A DNA stretch of 64,000 bases from Eubacterium sp. AF22-9 (GTDB lineage: Bacteria > Bacillota > Clostridia > Lachnospirales > Lachnospiraceae), in the NCBI GenBank assembly GCA_003458705.1, contig QRVH01000013.1, positions 1 to 64,000 on the forward strand. The letters are read 5' to 3'. Positions 9,189 through 17,647 of the stretch are shown piece after piece. How positions within the stretch are numbered: position 1 is the stretch's first letter; each line of letters starts with the position of its first letter. Below the pieces are notes generated by a model. That model was not told the origin of the DNA. It saw only the letters and a list, made by a program, of their open reading frames with translations, and ran no database searches. The translations under genes were made by a program, and so were the position numbers.

Positions 9189-10088
9189 TTAAGGTCTTTC
9201 AAGAGAGATATTTCCAATCTTTCCTTCTCTGAAATCATCAAGAATACATGCAGCACATTTTTCATAATCAATATCTGAACCTTTCTTAATGCAGCCACGT
9301 TTTCTGGCAATATGTTCCATAATACAGAGTGCAGCAGCATTTTCAGGATTCATCATTGTTTCAGTATCAACATTATCAAATATATCTTCTGTTATATCAA
9401 AACGGCTATAAAGCTGCAGCTGATAATTCTTCTTAAGAAACTTTATAGTTTCTAATGCAAGCTCCTCAATATTAAGAATCTGGTCATTAATTGAACCAAT
9501 CATTGCAAGTCTTTCACCGACATTTCTGTCTTCTATCTTAGGCCAGAGTATACCCGGTGTGTCAAGCAGCTCTACACTTCCATTAATTCTTATCCATTGC
9601 TTTCCTTTAGTAACACCCGGCTTATTACCTGTCTTGGCACTCTTTCTTCCGGTGAATGAATTAATAAATGTTGATTTACCAACATTAGGTATTCCAACAA
9701 TCATTGCTTTGATAGAACGGTTCTTGATTCCTCTTGCTCTGTCTCTTTCAATCTTAGCAGAGCAGGCAGTTGTTATAAGATTATTGACTGCGCGGTTGCT
9801 TACATTAAGTCTTGAATTAAGCTTAAGGCAGTAAAACCCTTTATCCTTAAAATATGTTATCCATTCATCTGTTACTGCATCATCGGCAAGGTCCGATTTA
9901 TTCAATAATACGATTCTTGCCTTATTCTTTGCTAACTTGTCAATGTCAGGATTACGGCTGCTTAATGGAATACGCGCATCCACAATCTCAATAACAAGAT
10001 CAACAAGCTTTATATCTTCTTCCATCATTCTTCTGGCTTTAGTCATATGACCAGGATACCAGTTAATGGCTCTTTTCTTCTCTTCCAT
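9189..10088 (-). CDS. rbgA: Ribosome biogenesis GTPase RbgA (YlqF)
   Basis: Circularly permuted GTPase needed for late 50S assembly around L16. The 299-residue protein starts NWYPGHMTKARR, then shows the G4 motif LLNKSDLA before the P-loop GIPNVGKS, followed by a G3-like LLDTPGILWP: the order diagnostic of the permuted family. A C-terminal helical domain follows. The start at 10088 has GGAG 6 nt upstream; the in-frame ATG at 10100 has none. It lies between lepB and rnhB, as in Bacillus. Confidence 0.96.
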   Translation of the reverse strand: MEEKKRAINWYPGHMTKARRMMEEDIKLVDLVIEIVDARIPLSSRNPDIDKLAKNKARIVLLNKSDLADDAVTDEWITYFKDKGFYCLKLNSRLNVSNRAVNNLITTACSAKIERDRARGIKNRSIKAMIVGIPNVGKSTFINSFTGRKSAKTGNKPGVTKGKQWIRINGSVELLDTPGILWPKIEDRNVGERLAMIGSINDQILNIEELALETIKFLKKNYQLQLYSRFDITEDIFDNVDTETMMNPENAAALCIMEHIARKRGCIKKGSDIDYEKCAACILDDFREGKIGNISLERP

Positions 10089-10102
10089 ATCTATCTCCAT
10101 TG

Positions 10103-10660
10103 TTATTTAACGAAACCAAATGAACTGACGGGTTCTATTACCATCCATACTTTTCCTACAATATTACTGCGTTTAACCATTCCAACACTGGCAAAACGGC
10201 TGTCCTCACTATTATTACGGTTATCTCCAAGTACAAAATATTCATCATCAGCAAGCTTATACGGATTAGCTGCTACACCCGGTGTAAGTATTGATGTATC
10301 AACAAAATCATCAAGCTGTGAATCATTGATATATACCCTGCCATCTTTTATCTGTACAGTTTCCCCCGGTAATCCTATAACTCTCTTTATGTATATCTTT
10401 GAGGAATCAACTGAATCCTGTTCAAAGGCTATACAGTCAAATCTCTTCGGTCCATTGAATGCATATGATATTCTGTTTATAAGTACAGTGTTATCATTAG
10501 ACAGTGTCTCCTCCATTGAATTACCTACAACTGTAGAACGGCAGCATATAAATGTTACCAGAACATAAGCCAGTACGATTACAATACATACATCTGCAAT
10601 ATATTTGCATATATTAAGCAGTCTGGTATTTTCCTGATATCTTCTCTGAAAAAATCTCAT
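10103..10660 (-). CDS. lepB: Signal peptidase I
   Basis: Type I leader peptidase (185 aa) that removes signal peptides of exported proteins at the outer face of the membrane. One N-terminal membrane anchor (YIADVCIVIVLAYVLVTFIC) is followed by the catalytic Ser in VVGNSMEETL, the catalytic Lys in YIKRVIGLPGE, and the conserved GDNRNNSEDSR. The ATG at 10660 with GAGAGG upstream is preferred to an in-frame start at 10705. It follows rplS and precedes rbgA in a leftward operon. Confidence 0.95.
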   Translation of the reverse strand: MRFFQRRYQENTRLLNICKYIADVCIVIVLAYVLVTFICCRSTVVGNSMEETLSNDNTVLINRISYAFNGPKRFDCIAFEQDSVDSSKIYIKRVIGLPGETVQIKDGRVYINDSQLDDFVDTSILTPGVAANPYKLADDEYFVLGDNRNNSEDSRFASVGMVKRSNIVGKVWMVIEPVSSFGFVK

Positions 10661-10738
10661 GGTATTCCGACCTCTCCTGTCGCTTAAATATAAGTAAAGG
10701 GACATTTTTTCAAATGTCCCTTACCGTGAATAACAAAA

Positions 10739-11086
10739 TTATCTAACTAATTCCTTAACCTTAGCAGCCTTACCTGTTCTCTGTCTTAAGTAGTTAAGCT
10801 TAGCTCTTCTAGCCTTACCGCGTCTTACAACTTCAACCTTCTCAACGATAGGTGAATGTAATGGCCATGTCTTCTCAACGCCAACGCCGTTAGAAATCTT
10901 TCTTACTGTAAATGTAGCTCTAACACCAGTTCCCTGCTTCTTTAATACTGTTCCTTCGAAAACCTGGATTCTTTCACGGTTTCCTTCCTTAATCTTTGCT
11001 GATACTCTTACAGTATCACCAACTCTGAACTCAGGAGCCTGAGCCTTAAGCTGAGCATCTTCGATGTTCTTAATAATTGTATTCAT
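10739..11086 (-). CDS. rplS: 50S ribosomal protein L19
   Basis: Ribosomal protein at the 30S-50S interface (115 aa, normal length). Family segments [47 protein letters not shown] and [19 protein letters not shown] are intact. The ATG at 11086 is preceded by AAGGAGGT; a longer in-frame reading from 11143 has no ribosome site. The 130-bp leader before it is long enough to hold an own promoter and an RNA leader. Confidence 0.97.
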   Translation of the reverse strand: MNTIIKNIEDAQLKAQAPEFRVGDTVRVSAKIKEGNRERIQVFEGTVLKKQGTGVRATFTVRKISNGVGVEKTWPLHSPIVEKVEVVRRGKARRAKLNYLRQRTGKAAKVKELVR

Positions 11087-11216
11087 GTGTGACCTCCTTA
11101 ATATTATGATGTTCTTAATACAGGTTCTGTAACAGAGGACCATCCCTTTTTCTCACAACTTATTTAGATTATCATAATCCTGCCAATAATGCAAGACTAA
11201 AAACACATTTTCTTTA
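11087..11216 (-). promoter_or_regulatory. Leader region of rplS (possible L19 leader RNA)
   Basis: This 130-bp gap between rimM and rplS contains, on the minus strand, a -10-like TATGAT and a small hairpin (around 11121-11139) shortly before the rplS ribosome site. Known L19 leaders occupy this position in low-GC Gram-positive bacteria. I could not match a consensus structure by eye, so this is a positional suggestion only. Confidence 0.3.
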
Positions 11217-11735
11217 TTATTTATTAATATCCAGCAGCCCCGGTAAGATATGGACTGTTATAGTCTTCTTATCAAGGTCGTGATCTAATATACACTGGTC
11301 AATAACCGGTATTAAATAGCTTTCGCCATTATCTGCCTCTACTTCATATACATTGTTAGCGCCTGTCTCTAATACATCTTTTAGTACGCCCAAATGCTTT
11401 CCTTCATCTGTTATAACATCAAGTCCGATAAGATCGCATATAAAATACTCTCCCGACTCAAGTTTAACAGCATCTTCTCTTGAAACGAGCAAGTCACATT
11501 TTGTATATTTCTCTATATCATTGATGTCATCAAACTCTTTAAACTTAAGTATTACGAACTGCTTAAAGAATTTAACTGAAGATACAGTGACAGCTACCTG
11601 TTCCCTTTTTCCATCGATAACACATTTCTTAAGTTTTTTAAAACGAAGAGGATCATCTGTTGTAGGAAAAACCTTAACTTCACCTCTGATTCCGTGGGTC
11701 GATGTAATGACCCCTACTCTTAACATATCTTCCAC
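11217..11735 (-). CDS. rimM: Ribosome maturation factor RimM
   Basis: Binds S19 and assists 30S head assembly. The 172-residue protein has the N-terminal RimM beta-barrel (VGVITSTHGIRGEVKVFPTTDD) and the PRC-barrel C-terminal domain (YFICDLIGLDVITDEGKHLG, YLIPVIDQCILD). It lies in the khpA-rimM-(trmD)-rplS order, but trmD, usually between rimM and rplS, is absent from this site. Confidence 0.95.
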   Translation of the reverse strand: MEDMLRVGVITSTHGIRGEVKVFPTTDDPLRFKKLKKCVIDGKREQVAVTVSSVKFFKQFVILKFKEFDDINDIEKYTKCDLLVSREDAVKLESGEYFICDLIGLDVITDEGKHLGVLKDVLETGANNVYEVEADNGESYLIPVIDQCILDHDLDKKTITVHILPGLLDINK

Positions 11736-11783
11736 TTAAATTCTCCATTCTGGCATAAATGTATATATAAATAACAAAACAGA

Positions 11784-11799
11784 CAGCCCCGAAAGGCTG
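11784..11799 (-). terminator. Small hairpin between khpA and rimM
   Basis: A 5-bp GC stem (11784-11788 with 11795-11799) followed on the minus strand by a T-rich stretch, within the 84-bp gap between khpA and rimM. It could be a weak intra-operon terminator or a processing hairpin; the short stem keeps confidence low. Confidence 0.35.
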
Positions 11800-11819
11800 C
11801 CTTAGACAGTAGTGTTTGC

Positions 11820-12050
11820 TTAATTATCTATTTCAACAATCACTTTCTTGTCGCTCTTAGAAGCTGCAGCTGAAACAACTGCTCTTATTGACTTGGCAAT
11901 TCTACCAGACTTGCCGATAACCTTGCCCATATCCGAAGGAGCAACCTTAAGATTGACTACAAGAGCCTTATCTTTTTCAGTTTCTGTTACTACAACCTCA
12001 TCCGGATTATCAACTAGTGCCTTAGCGATAATTTCCACTAATTCTTTCAT
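11820..12050 (-). CDS. khpA: KH-domain RNA-binding protein KhpA (YlqC)
   Basis: Small single KH domain (76 aa) with the RNA-contacting GxxG loop (MGKVIGKSGRIAKSIR). In Firmicutes KhpA pairs with KhpB/EloR and affects cell elongation and small-RNA biology. ATG 12050 is chosen because homologues begin MKELVE; an upstream TTG at 12056 is closer to the GGAGGTG site and cannot be excluded. It lies between rpsP and rimM as in Bacillus. Confidence 0.92.
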   Translation of the reverse strand: MKELVEIIAKALVDNPDEVVVTETEKDKALVVNLKVAPSDMGKVIGKSGRIAKSIRAVVSAAASKSDKKVIVEIDN

Positions 12051-12073
12051 AGTCAATTACACCTCCACTAGTC

Positions 12074-12319
12074 TTATTTTTCGATACCAGCCATCTTGAA
12101 AAGCTTTCCAACAACCTCTGTAGGCTGAGCTCCGTTTGATAACCACTTCTTAGCAGCCTCAGCATCAATGTTGAGCTTGCAAGGATCGTAATTAGGATCA
12201 TAAGTACCGATTTCCTCGATGAATCTTCCGTTTCTTGGAGATCTTGAGTCTGCTACGATAATTCTATAGAAAGGATTTTTCTTCTCACCTAATCTCTTTA
12301 ATCTAATCTTTACTGCCAT
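12074..12319 (-). CDS. rpsP: 30S ribosomal protein S16
   Basis: S16, required for 30S assembly (81 aa). Typical segments [41 protein letters not shown] and NGAQPTEVV are present. The ATG at 12319 has AGGAGGTG at good spacing; the longer in-frame start would begin inside that ribosome site and is rejected. Confidence 0.97.
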   Translation of the reverse strand: MAVKIRLKRLGEKKNPFYRIIVADSRSPRNGRFIEEIGTYDPNYDPCKLNIDAEAAKKWLSNGAQPTEVVGKLFKMAGIEK

Positions 12320-12359
12320 TACATTCACCTCCTGTATTATTCTTAAAAATTAATCTATG

Positions 12360-13706
12360 TTAAAAAGGTAACTTGAATCGTCCCTTTTTAGCACCTTTCA
12401 TCATTCCCGGCATCTGCTTCATCATCTTCTTCATCTGCTCGAACTGCTTCACAAGTCTGTTGACATCAGCAATATCAACACCTGCTCCTCTGGCAATTCT
12501 ATTCTTTCTTGATGGATTAAGTATGTCAGGATTACTTCTTTCTGCCTTAGTCATTGAATATATGATAGACTCTGTTCTTCTCATATTCTTCTCTGCTTCA
12601 TCATCATCAATTGAAACATTCTTCATCTGACCTGACAGTCCCGGCATCATGCTCATAATTGAACTGATACCACCCATGTTCTTAATCTGTCCCATATACT
12701 CAAGGAAGTCATTGAAATCAAATTCTGCTTTCTTAAGTTTTTCTTCCATTGCCTTGGCTTTATCAGCGTCAATCTGTGCCTCAGCCTTCTCAATAAGGGT
12801 AAGGACATCTCCCATACCAAGTATTCTTGATGCCATACGGTCCGGATAAAACTGTTCAAGATCTGAAAGTTTTTCTCCCATACCGACATAAAGAATCGGC
12901 TTTCCGGTAACAGCCTTAATTGAAAGTGCTGCACCGCCTCTTGTATCACCATCTAACTTAGTAAGGATAACTCCATCAATGCCGACCTTTTCATTAAATG
13001 AAGAAGCAACATTAACTGCGTCCTGACCTGTCATGGAATCAACTACAAGAATTGTCTGGTCAACTGATACATTAGCTTTGATTTCTATAAGCTCATTCAT
13101 CATGTCTTCATCAACATGAAGTCGTCCTGCTGTATCCAGAATAACTGTATTAAAACCGTTATTCTTAGCATGGGCTATAGCAGCTTTGGCAATATCAACA
13201 GGCTTCTGGTTAGTTCCCATAGAGAACACTTCAACGCCCTGTTTATTACCGTTGATAGTAAGCTGTTCCACAGCAGCCGGTCTGTACACATCGCAGGCAA
13301 CTAAAAGAGGTTTTCTTCCCTTTGCCTTAAACTTGCCGGCAAGCTTTGCTGTAGTAGTTGTCTTACCAGCACCCTGAAGACCTGCCATCATAATAACAGT
13401 AATCTCTGAACCCGGCTTTAAAGCAATCTCAGTAGTTTCAGATCCCATAAGAGATACCATCTCTTCATTAACAATCTTGATAACCATCTGACCAGGTGTA
13501 AGGCTTGACATAACATCCTGTCCGATTGCTCTTTCTTCTACAGACTTGATAAACTGCTTAACAACCTTAAAGTTAACATCAGCTTCAAGTAAGGCAAGCT
13601 TAACTTCCTTAAGAGCAGCCTTTACATCAGCTTCTGATAAACGGCCTTTACCACGAAGATTCTTAAAAATATTCTGCAATTTCTCTGATAAATTATCAAA
13701 TGCCAT
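12360..13706 (-). CDS. ffh: Signal recognition particle protein Ffh (SRP54)
   Basis: GTPase subunit of the signal recognition particle, targeting membrane proteins co-translationally to FtsY (also in this window). The 448-residue protein has the N-domain, then the G domain with P-loop GLQGAGKTTTTAKLA near residue 107, DTAGRLHVDE, TKLDGDTRGGA, and a methionine-rich M domain (QFEQMKKMMKQMPGMM) that binds signal sequences and 4.5S RNA. It is preceded by ylxM, as is usual. Confidence 0.97.
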   Translation of the reverse strand: MAFDNLSEKLQNIFKNLRGKGRLSEADVKAALKEVKLALLEADVNFKVVKQFIKSVEERAIGQDVMSSLTPGQMVIKIVNEEMVSLMGSETTEIALKPGSEITVIMMAGLQGAGKTTTTAKLAGKFKAKGRKPLLVACDVYRPAAVEQLTINGNKQGVEVFSMGTNQKPVDIAKAAIAHAKNNGFNTVILDTAGRLHVDEDMMNELIEIKANVSVDQTILVVDSMTGQDAVNVASSFNEKVGIDGVILTKLDGDTRGGAALSIKAVTGKPILYVGMGEKLSDLEQFYPDRMASRILGMGDVLTLIEKAEAQIDADKAKAMEEKLKKAEFDFNDFLEYMGQIKNMGGISSIMSMMPGLSGQMKNVSIDDDEAEKNMRRTESIIYSMTKAERSNPDILNPSRKNRIARGAGVDIADVNRLVKQFEQMKKMMKQMPGMMKGAKKGRFKLPF

Positions 13707-13718
13707 AAATATCTCTCC

Positions 13719-14063
13719 TTAAAATTCTTCAAGAATCTCATTGGATAACTTCTTAATTTCATGAATATCAGATATATTCTGACTTTCCATGTAATCATCA
13801 ACTAATGAATCAATCTTAGATACCTTTTCCTTAGTTTCAAGGAATTTCTGTATAAGATGAAGCTTAGCCTCATATCCATCAAGCGTCTTCGTAACTCTCT
13901 TAATCAGATCATGTACTCCCTGTCTTGATATGCCATATTCATCGGCAATCTCGCTGAGAGACAAATCGTTGTAAATAGCATCTTCATATATCTTCTTCTG
14001 ATGGTCATTAAGTAATTCTCCATAAAAATCATATAAAAGATTCTGTTCAACAATTCTTTCCAT
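13719..14063 (-). CDS. ylxM: YlxM family helix-turn-helix protein of the SRP operon
   Basis: A 114-residue sigma-70 region-4-like HTH protein (LYDFYGELLNDHQ, LSLSEIADEYGISRQGVHDLIKR), always linked to ffh in Firmicutes; it is thought to assist or regulate the SRP pathway. The ATG at 14063 (MERIVEQ) is used because AGG lies before it; a longer in-frame reading to 14147 would run through the promoter. First gene of the ylxM-ffh-rpsP-khpA-rimM transcript. Confidence 0.92.
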   Translation of the reverse strand: MERIVEQNLLYDFYGELLNDHQKKIYEDAIYNDLSLSEIADEYGISRQGVHDLIKRVTKTLDGYEAKLHLIQKFLETKEKVSKIDSLVDDYMESQNISDIHEIKKLSNEILEEF

Positions 14064-14118
14064 AATACCTGCCAAAAAATAATATCTTATAAGTCTTATT
14101 AACTCATAAGCCTTGAGT

Positions 14119-14147
14119 ATAATATCAGAAATAAAAATAAGTGTCAA
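14119..14147 (-). promoter_or_regulatory. Promoter of the ylxM-ffh operon, -35 inside a terminator stem
   Basis: On the minus strand a perfect -35 TTGACA (14142-14147) and a -10 TATTAT (14119-14124) are 17 bp apart, about 56 bp before the ylxM start. The -35 hexamer is part of one arm of the hairpin at 14137-14168. Confidence 0.75.
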
Positions 14148-14168
14148 GCATTTTTACTTGACACTTAT
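14132..14168 (-). terminator. Intrinsic terminator after the AI-2E family gene
   Basis: A perfect 12-bp stem (14137-14148 with 14157-14168), 8-nt loop, then a T-run on the minus strand. It ends the transcript of the AI-2E family permease gene and separates it from the ylxM-ffh operon. Confidence 0.8.
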
Positions 14169-14184
14169 AACAATTTTAAAAAAA

Positions 14185-15435
14185 TCAGCTTTCAAGCTTC
14201 TTTTCCCTCTCATTAGGTGGATATTCAGCTTCATATTCAGCACTTAAATTTTCCATGCCGTTGATTTCAAGTCTCTTAAATACCCATTTCTTAATAAGAT
14301 GATATATAACCGCAAATATAGGAACACCAAGAAGCATTCCTGCAAATCCCCATATATCACCAAATAACAGGATTGCAAACAGTACCCAGAAGCTTGATAT
14401 TCCGGTAGTATTTCCAAGAATCTTCGGTCCGATAATATTACCGTCAATCTGCTGTAATATAAAATTAAATATTACAAAGAACAGACACTGTGCAGGATTA
14501 ACAATAAGACATAATAAAGCACCTATAAACCATGCTATGTACCAGCCAAAGAAAGGAATAACATTAAATATTCCAACAATAAATGCAATAAGAATTTCGC
14601 TCATCATTTCTTTTCCGGGATTACATAATGTAAATATCTTAAGCCCTATAAAGCACACAAGCGCTATCACAAGTGCATCAAGAATTTTGCCATTGACAAA
14701 TCCACTGAATACCTTGTCAGTATATTTAATCTCTTCCATTACACTGTCAGCACGTTCCTTCTTGAAAATGCTATAAACAACCATTTCTCCCTGTTTAGCA
14801 AGTTTCTTTCTTGCTGTAAGAAGATACGCTGCAACAATAAAGCCAATAAGAACATTAAAAAGAACAACAATTACGTTGACAACCCCTGTTGAAACTCCTG
14901 TTGCAATTCCTTGAGCATATCCAAGAAATTCATTTCCAAGCCAGTCATTAATAAATGTGTAGATTTTATCAATGATATCCTCTGAATACTTCATAAGCGT
15001 TTCATTCTCATTAAGAAACTTCTGTACGAAATCAATAACCTTATTGACATTGTCAGGTATTATCTGTATAAGCCTTACAACACTGTTTACAAGATTAGGA
15101 ATAATAACAATAATCATAAAATATATAAAAAGAATTGCTATAAGCAGTCCGGTAAATACGCTGAGATTATTAGACAGACTTTTCTTTTTCTTTTCATTTT
15201 TGACAAACCTGAATGCTTTATTATATAAGCTGTCAAATAAGTTACATATAGGACATATTACATAAGCCAGCGCTCCTCCGATTATAAAAGGCATCAGCGT
15301 TCTGCATATATGTGAAAATGTCTTATGGATTGCATCTATACGGAACAATGCAAAAAACAGTAATAGGGACAGCGCCGCTGCCCCAAATAATGCCATTGTA
15401 ACTCCTGCATATCTTTTGAAAGAATATTTTTTCAT
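14185..15435 (-). CDS. AI-2E family (UPF0118) membrane transporter
   Basis: A 416-residue polytopic membrane protein of the AI-2E/PerM family: two N-terminal hydrophobic segments, a soluble helical insert around residues 125-170, and five or six C-terminal segments including VALVCFIGLK, FNVIPFFGWYIAWFIGALLCL and GPKILGNTTGISSFWVL. The QQIDGNIIGPKILG signature is characteristic. Members include proposed exporters of autoinducer-2 and Na+/H+ antiporters, so the substrate cannot be given. The C-terminal tail is charged. It sits between ilvA and ylxM with its own terminator. Confidence 0.85.
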   Translation of the reverse strand: MKKYSFKRYAGVTMALFGAAALSLLLFFALFRIDAIHKTFSHICRTLMPFIIGGALAYVICPICNLFDSLYNKAFRFVKNEKKKKSLSNNLSVFTGLLIAILFIYFMIIVIIPNLVNSVVRLIQIIPDNVNKVIDFVQKFLNENETLMKYSEDIIDKIYTFINDWLGNEFLGYAQGIATGVSTGVVNVIVVLFNVLIGFIVAAYLLTARKKLAKQGEMVVYSIFKKERADSVMEEIKYTDKVFSGFVNGKILDALVIALVCFIGLKIFTLCNPGKEMMSEILIAFIVGIFNVIPFFGWYIAWFIGALLCLIVNPAQCLFFVIFNFILQQIDGNIIGPKILGNTTGISSFWVLFAILLFGDIWGFAGMLLGVPIFAVIYHLIKKWVFKRLEINGMENLSAEYEAEYPPNEREKKLES

Positions 15436-15460
15436 AATTTCCCTCTGCCGCAGATAGTGA

Positions 15461-16678
15461 TTAAATGTTTACCTTAACGATTCTAGGTCTTAAGCCTGCT
15501 GCTTCAAGCTTGTCTACAATCTCATCCTTGTGTTCATGTCCGAAAGCTTCAATTGTGATTCTAAGTTCAACAGTTGCTTTTCTGTTAATGCTTACAAACT
15601 GGTTATGCTCAAGCTTGATTACATTACCATTAGCCTCTGCAATAATAGAAGCAACTCTTACAAGTTCACCCGGCTTATCAGGAAGAAGTACTGAAACAGT
15701 GAAGATTCTGCTTCTCTGTACAAGTCCCTGCTGAACAACAGATGACATTGTAATAACATCCATATTACCGCCTGAAAGAATAGAAACAATCTTCTTATCC
15801 TTTACATCAAGCTGCTTTAAAGCTGCAACTGTAAGAAGACCTGAATTCTCAACGATCATCTTATGATTCTCTACCATATCAAGGAATGCAACGATAAGGT
15901 CTTCATCCGGAACTGTGATGATGTCATCAAGGTTCTTCTGAAGATATGGAAATAACTTGCTTCCCGGAGTCTTAACAGCTGTACCGTCTGCAATTGTACT
16001 TACAGTTGGAAGTGTAACAACCTTTCCTGCTTTGATTGATTCCTGAAGGCAGTTAGCACCGGCAGGCTCAACACCGATAACCTTGATATTAGGATTAAGA
16101 AGCTTTGCAAGTGTAGATACACCTGTTGCAAGTCCGCCGCCACCGATAGGAACAAGAATATAATCAACAGTTGGAAGCTCTTTAATAATCTCCATTGCGA
16201 TAGAACCCTGACCTGTTGCAACATCTAAATCATCAAATGGATGAACAAATGTAAGACCTTTTTCCTCAGCAAGCTTCATTGCATACTCACATGCTTCATC
16301 ATATACATTACCGTAAAGGATAACCTCTGCGCCATATCCTTTAGTTCTGTTTACCTTGATAAGTGGTGTTGTTGTTGGCATAACAACTGTTGCCTTAACA
16401 CCATATTTCTTGGCTGCAAATGCAACACCCTGTGCATGGTTTCCGGCAGAAGCTGTAATAAGTCCCTTCTGTCTTGCTTCTTCTGACATAGTACTAATCT
16501 TGTAATATGCACCTCTTACCTTGTAAGCACCTGTGTACTGCATATTCTCTGGCTTAAGATATACTCTGTTCCCAGTCTGGTTGCTGAAATACTCACTGTA
16601 TACCAGATTAGTAGGAAGTGTCGCTTCCTTAACCTTCTCAGCAGCTTCTTCGAAACTTTTCAATGTTAATTCTTCCAT
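15461..16678 (-). CDS. ilvA: Threonine ammonia-lyase (threonine dehydratase)
   Basis: PLP enzyme that deaminates threonine to 2-oxobutanoate. The 405-residue protein has the PLP lysine in YKVRGAYYKI (TGAYKVRG near residue 50), the glycine-rich phosphate loop PIGGGGLATGVS near residue 178, SGGNMD, and a C-terminal ACT domain (IFTVSVLLPDKPGELVRVASII). The single C-terminal ACT suggests the allosteric TdcB/IlvA-short type found in clostridia, so the biosynthetic or catabolic role is not settled. GGGAG precedes the ATG. It lies just after ftsY. Confidence 0.92.
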   Translation of the reverse strand: MEELTLKSFEEAAEKVKEATLPTNLVYSEYFSNQTGNRVYLKPENMQYTGAYKVRGAYYKISTMSEEARQKGLITASAGNHAQGVAFAAKKYGVKATVVMPTTTPLIKVNRTKGYGAEVILYGNVYDEACEYAMKLAEEKGLTFVHPFDDLDVATGQGSIAMEIIKELPTVDYILVPIGGGGLATGVSTLAKLLNPNIKVIGVEPAGANCLQESIKAGKVVTLPTVSTIADGTAVKTPGSKLFPYLQKNLDDIITVPDEDLIVAFLDMVENHKMIVENSGLLTVAALKQLDVKDKKIVSILSGGNMDVITMSSVVQQGLVQRSRIFTVSVLLPDKPGELVRVASIIAEANGNVIKLEHNQFVSINRKATVELRITIEAFGHEHKDEIVDKLEAAGLRPRIVKVNI

Positions 16679-16712
16679 TACCCTTAATCTCCCATCTTAA
16701 TTCATAAACTTC

Positions 16713-17645
16713 TTAAACTTCATCAGTACCATTATCTACATCAAACAATGCGTTAACAAATGTGTCTGAATCAAATTTCTGTAAATCTTCAACTTTCTCA
16801 CCAACTCCAATATATTTAACAGGAATACCAAATTCTGCCTGTATAGCAACGGCAATTCCCCCTTTGGCAGTTCCATCCATCTTAGTAAGAATAATACCTG
16901 TGATATTAGTCACATCATTAAATTCCCTGAGCTGAGAAAGCGCATTCTGACCAGTAGTTGCATCAAGAACGATAAGATTTTCCCTGTATGCTTCAGAATA
17001 CTCTCTTTCTATAACTCTGTCAATCTTACGAAGCTCTTCCATAAGATTCTTCTTATTCTGAAGACGGCCGGCTGTATCACACAAAAGGACATCAGCCTTT
17101 CTTGCCTTGCAGGCAGCAATCGAATCATATATAACAGCCGCAGGATCAGAACCCTCGCTCTGTGCAATAATATCTGCACCTGTTCTGTTAGACCATTCTG
17201 TAAGCTGTTCTATAGCTGCAGCCCTGAAAGTATCAGCAGCAGCCATAATAACCTTCTTGTTCTGTGCTTTAAGAAGTCCGGCAAGCTTGCCTACAGATGT
17301 AGTCTTTCCTACTCCATTAACACCAATAAGCATAACTATGGACTTGCGGTTCTCGAATTCATATGCATTCTCACCAAGATCCATTTTTTCTTTGATACTG
17401 TCAATAAGAAGCTGTTTGCAGTCAGCAGGATTCTTAATCTTATTTTCTTTAACCTTAGCTTTAAGATCATCAAGAATTTCCTCAGTTGCAACAACGCCTA
17501 TATCACCCATAATAAGAGTTTCTTCAAGCTCATCATAGAAATCATCATCAATTGATGAAAATCCTGAGAAAACAGAATCTATTCCTGAAACAATATTGTC
17601 TCTGGTCTTGGTCAATCCTTCTTTTAACTTACTAAAAAATCCCAT
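16713..17645 (-). CDS. ftsY: Signal recognition particle receptor FtsY
   Basis: Membrane-associated GTPase that docks Ffh-ribosome complexes. The 310-residue protein lacks a long acidic A domain, as in Gram-positives, and has an NG domain with P-loop GVNGVGKTTSVGKLA near residue 107, DTAGRLQNKKNLMEEL and TKMDGTAKGG. It starts 2 bp after the smc stop in a rnc-smc-ftsY run typical of Firmicutes. Confidence 0.96.
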   Translation of the reverse strand: MGFFSKLKEGLTKTRDNIVSGIDSVFSGFSSIDDDFYDELEETLIMGDIGVVATEEILDDLKAKVKENKIKNPADCKQLLIDSIKEKMDLGENAYEFENRKSIVMLIGVNGVGKTTSVGKLAGLLKAQNKKVIMAAADTFRAAAIEQLTEWSNRTGADIIAQSEGSDPAAVIYDSIAACKARKADVLLCDTAGRLQNKKNLMEELRKIDRVIEREYSEAYRENLIVLDATTGQNALSQLREFNDVTNITGIILTKMDGTAKGGIAVAIQAEFGIPVKYIGVGEKVEDLQKFDSDTFVNALFDVDNGTDEV

Positions 17646-17647
17646 AT

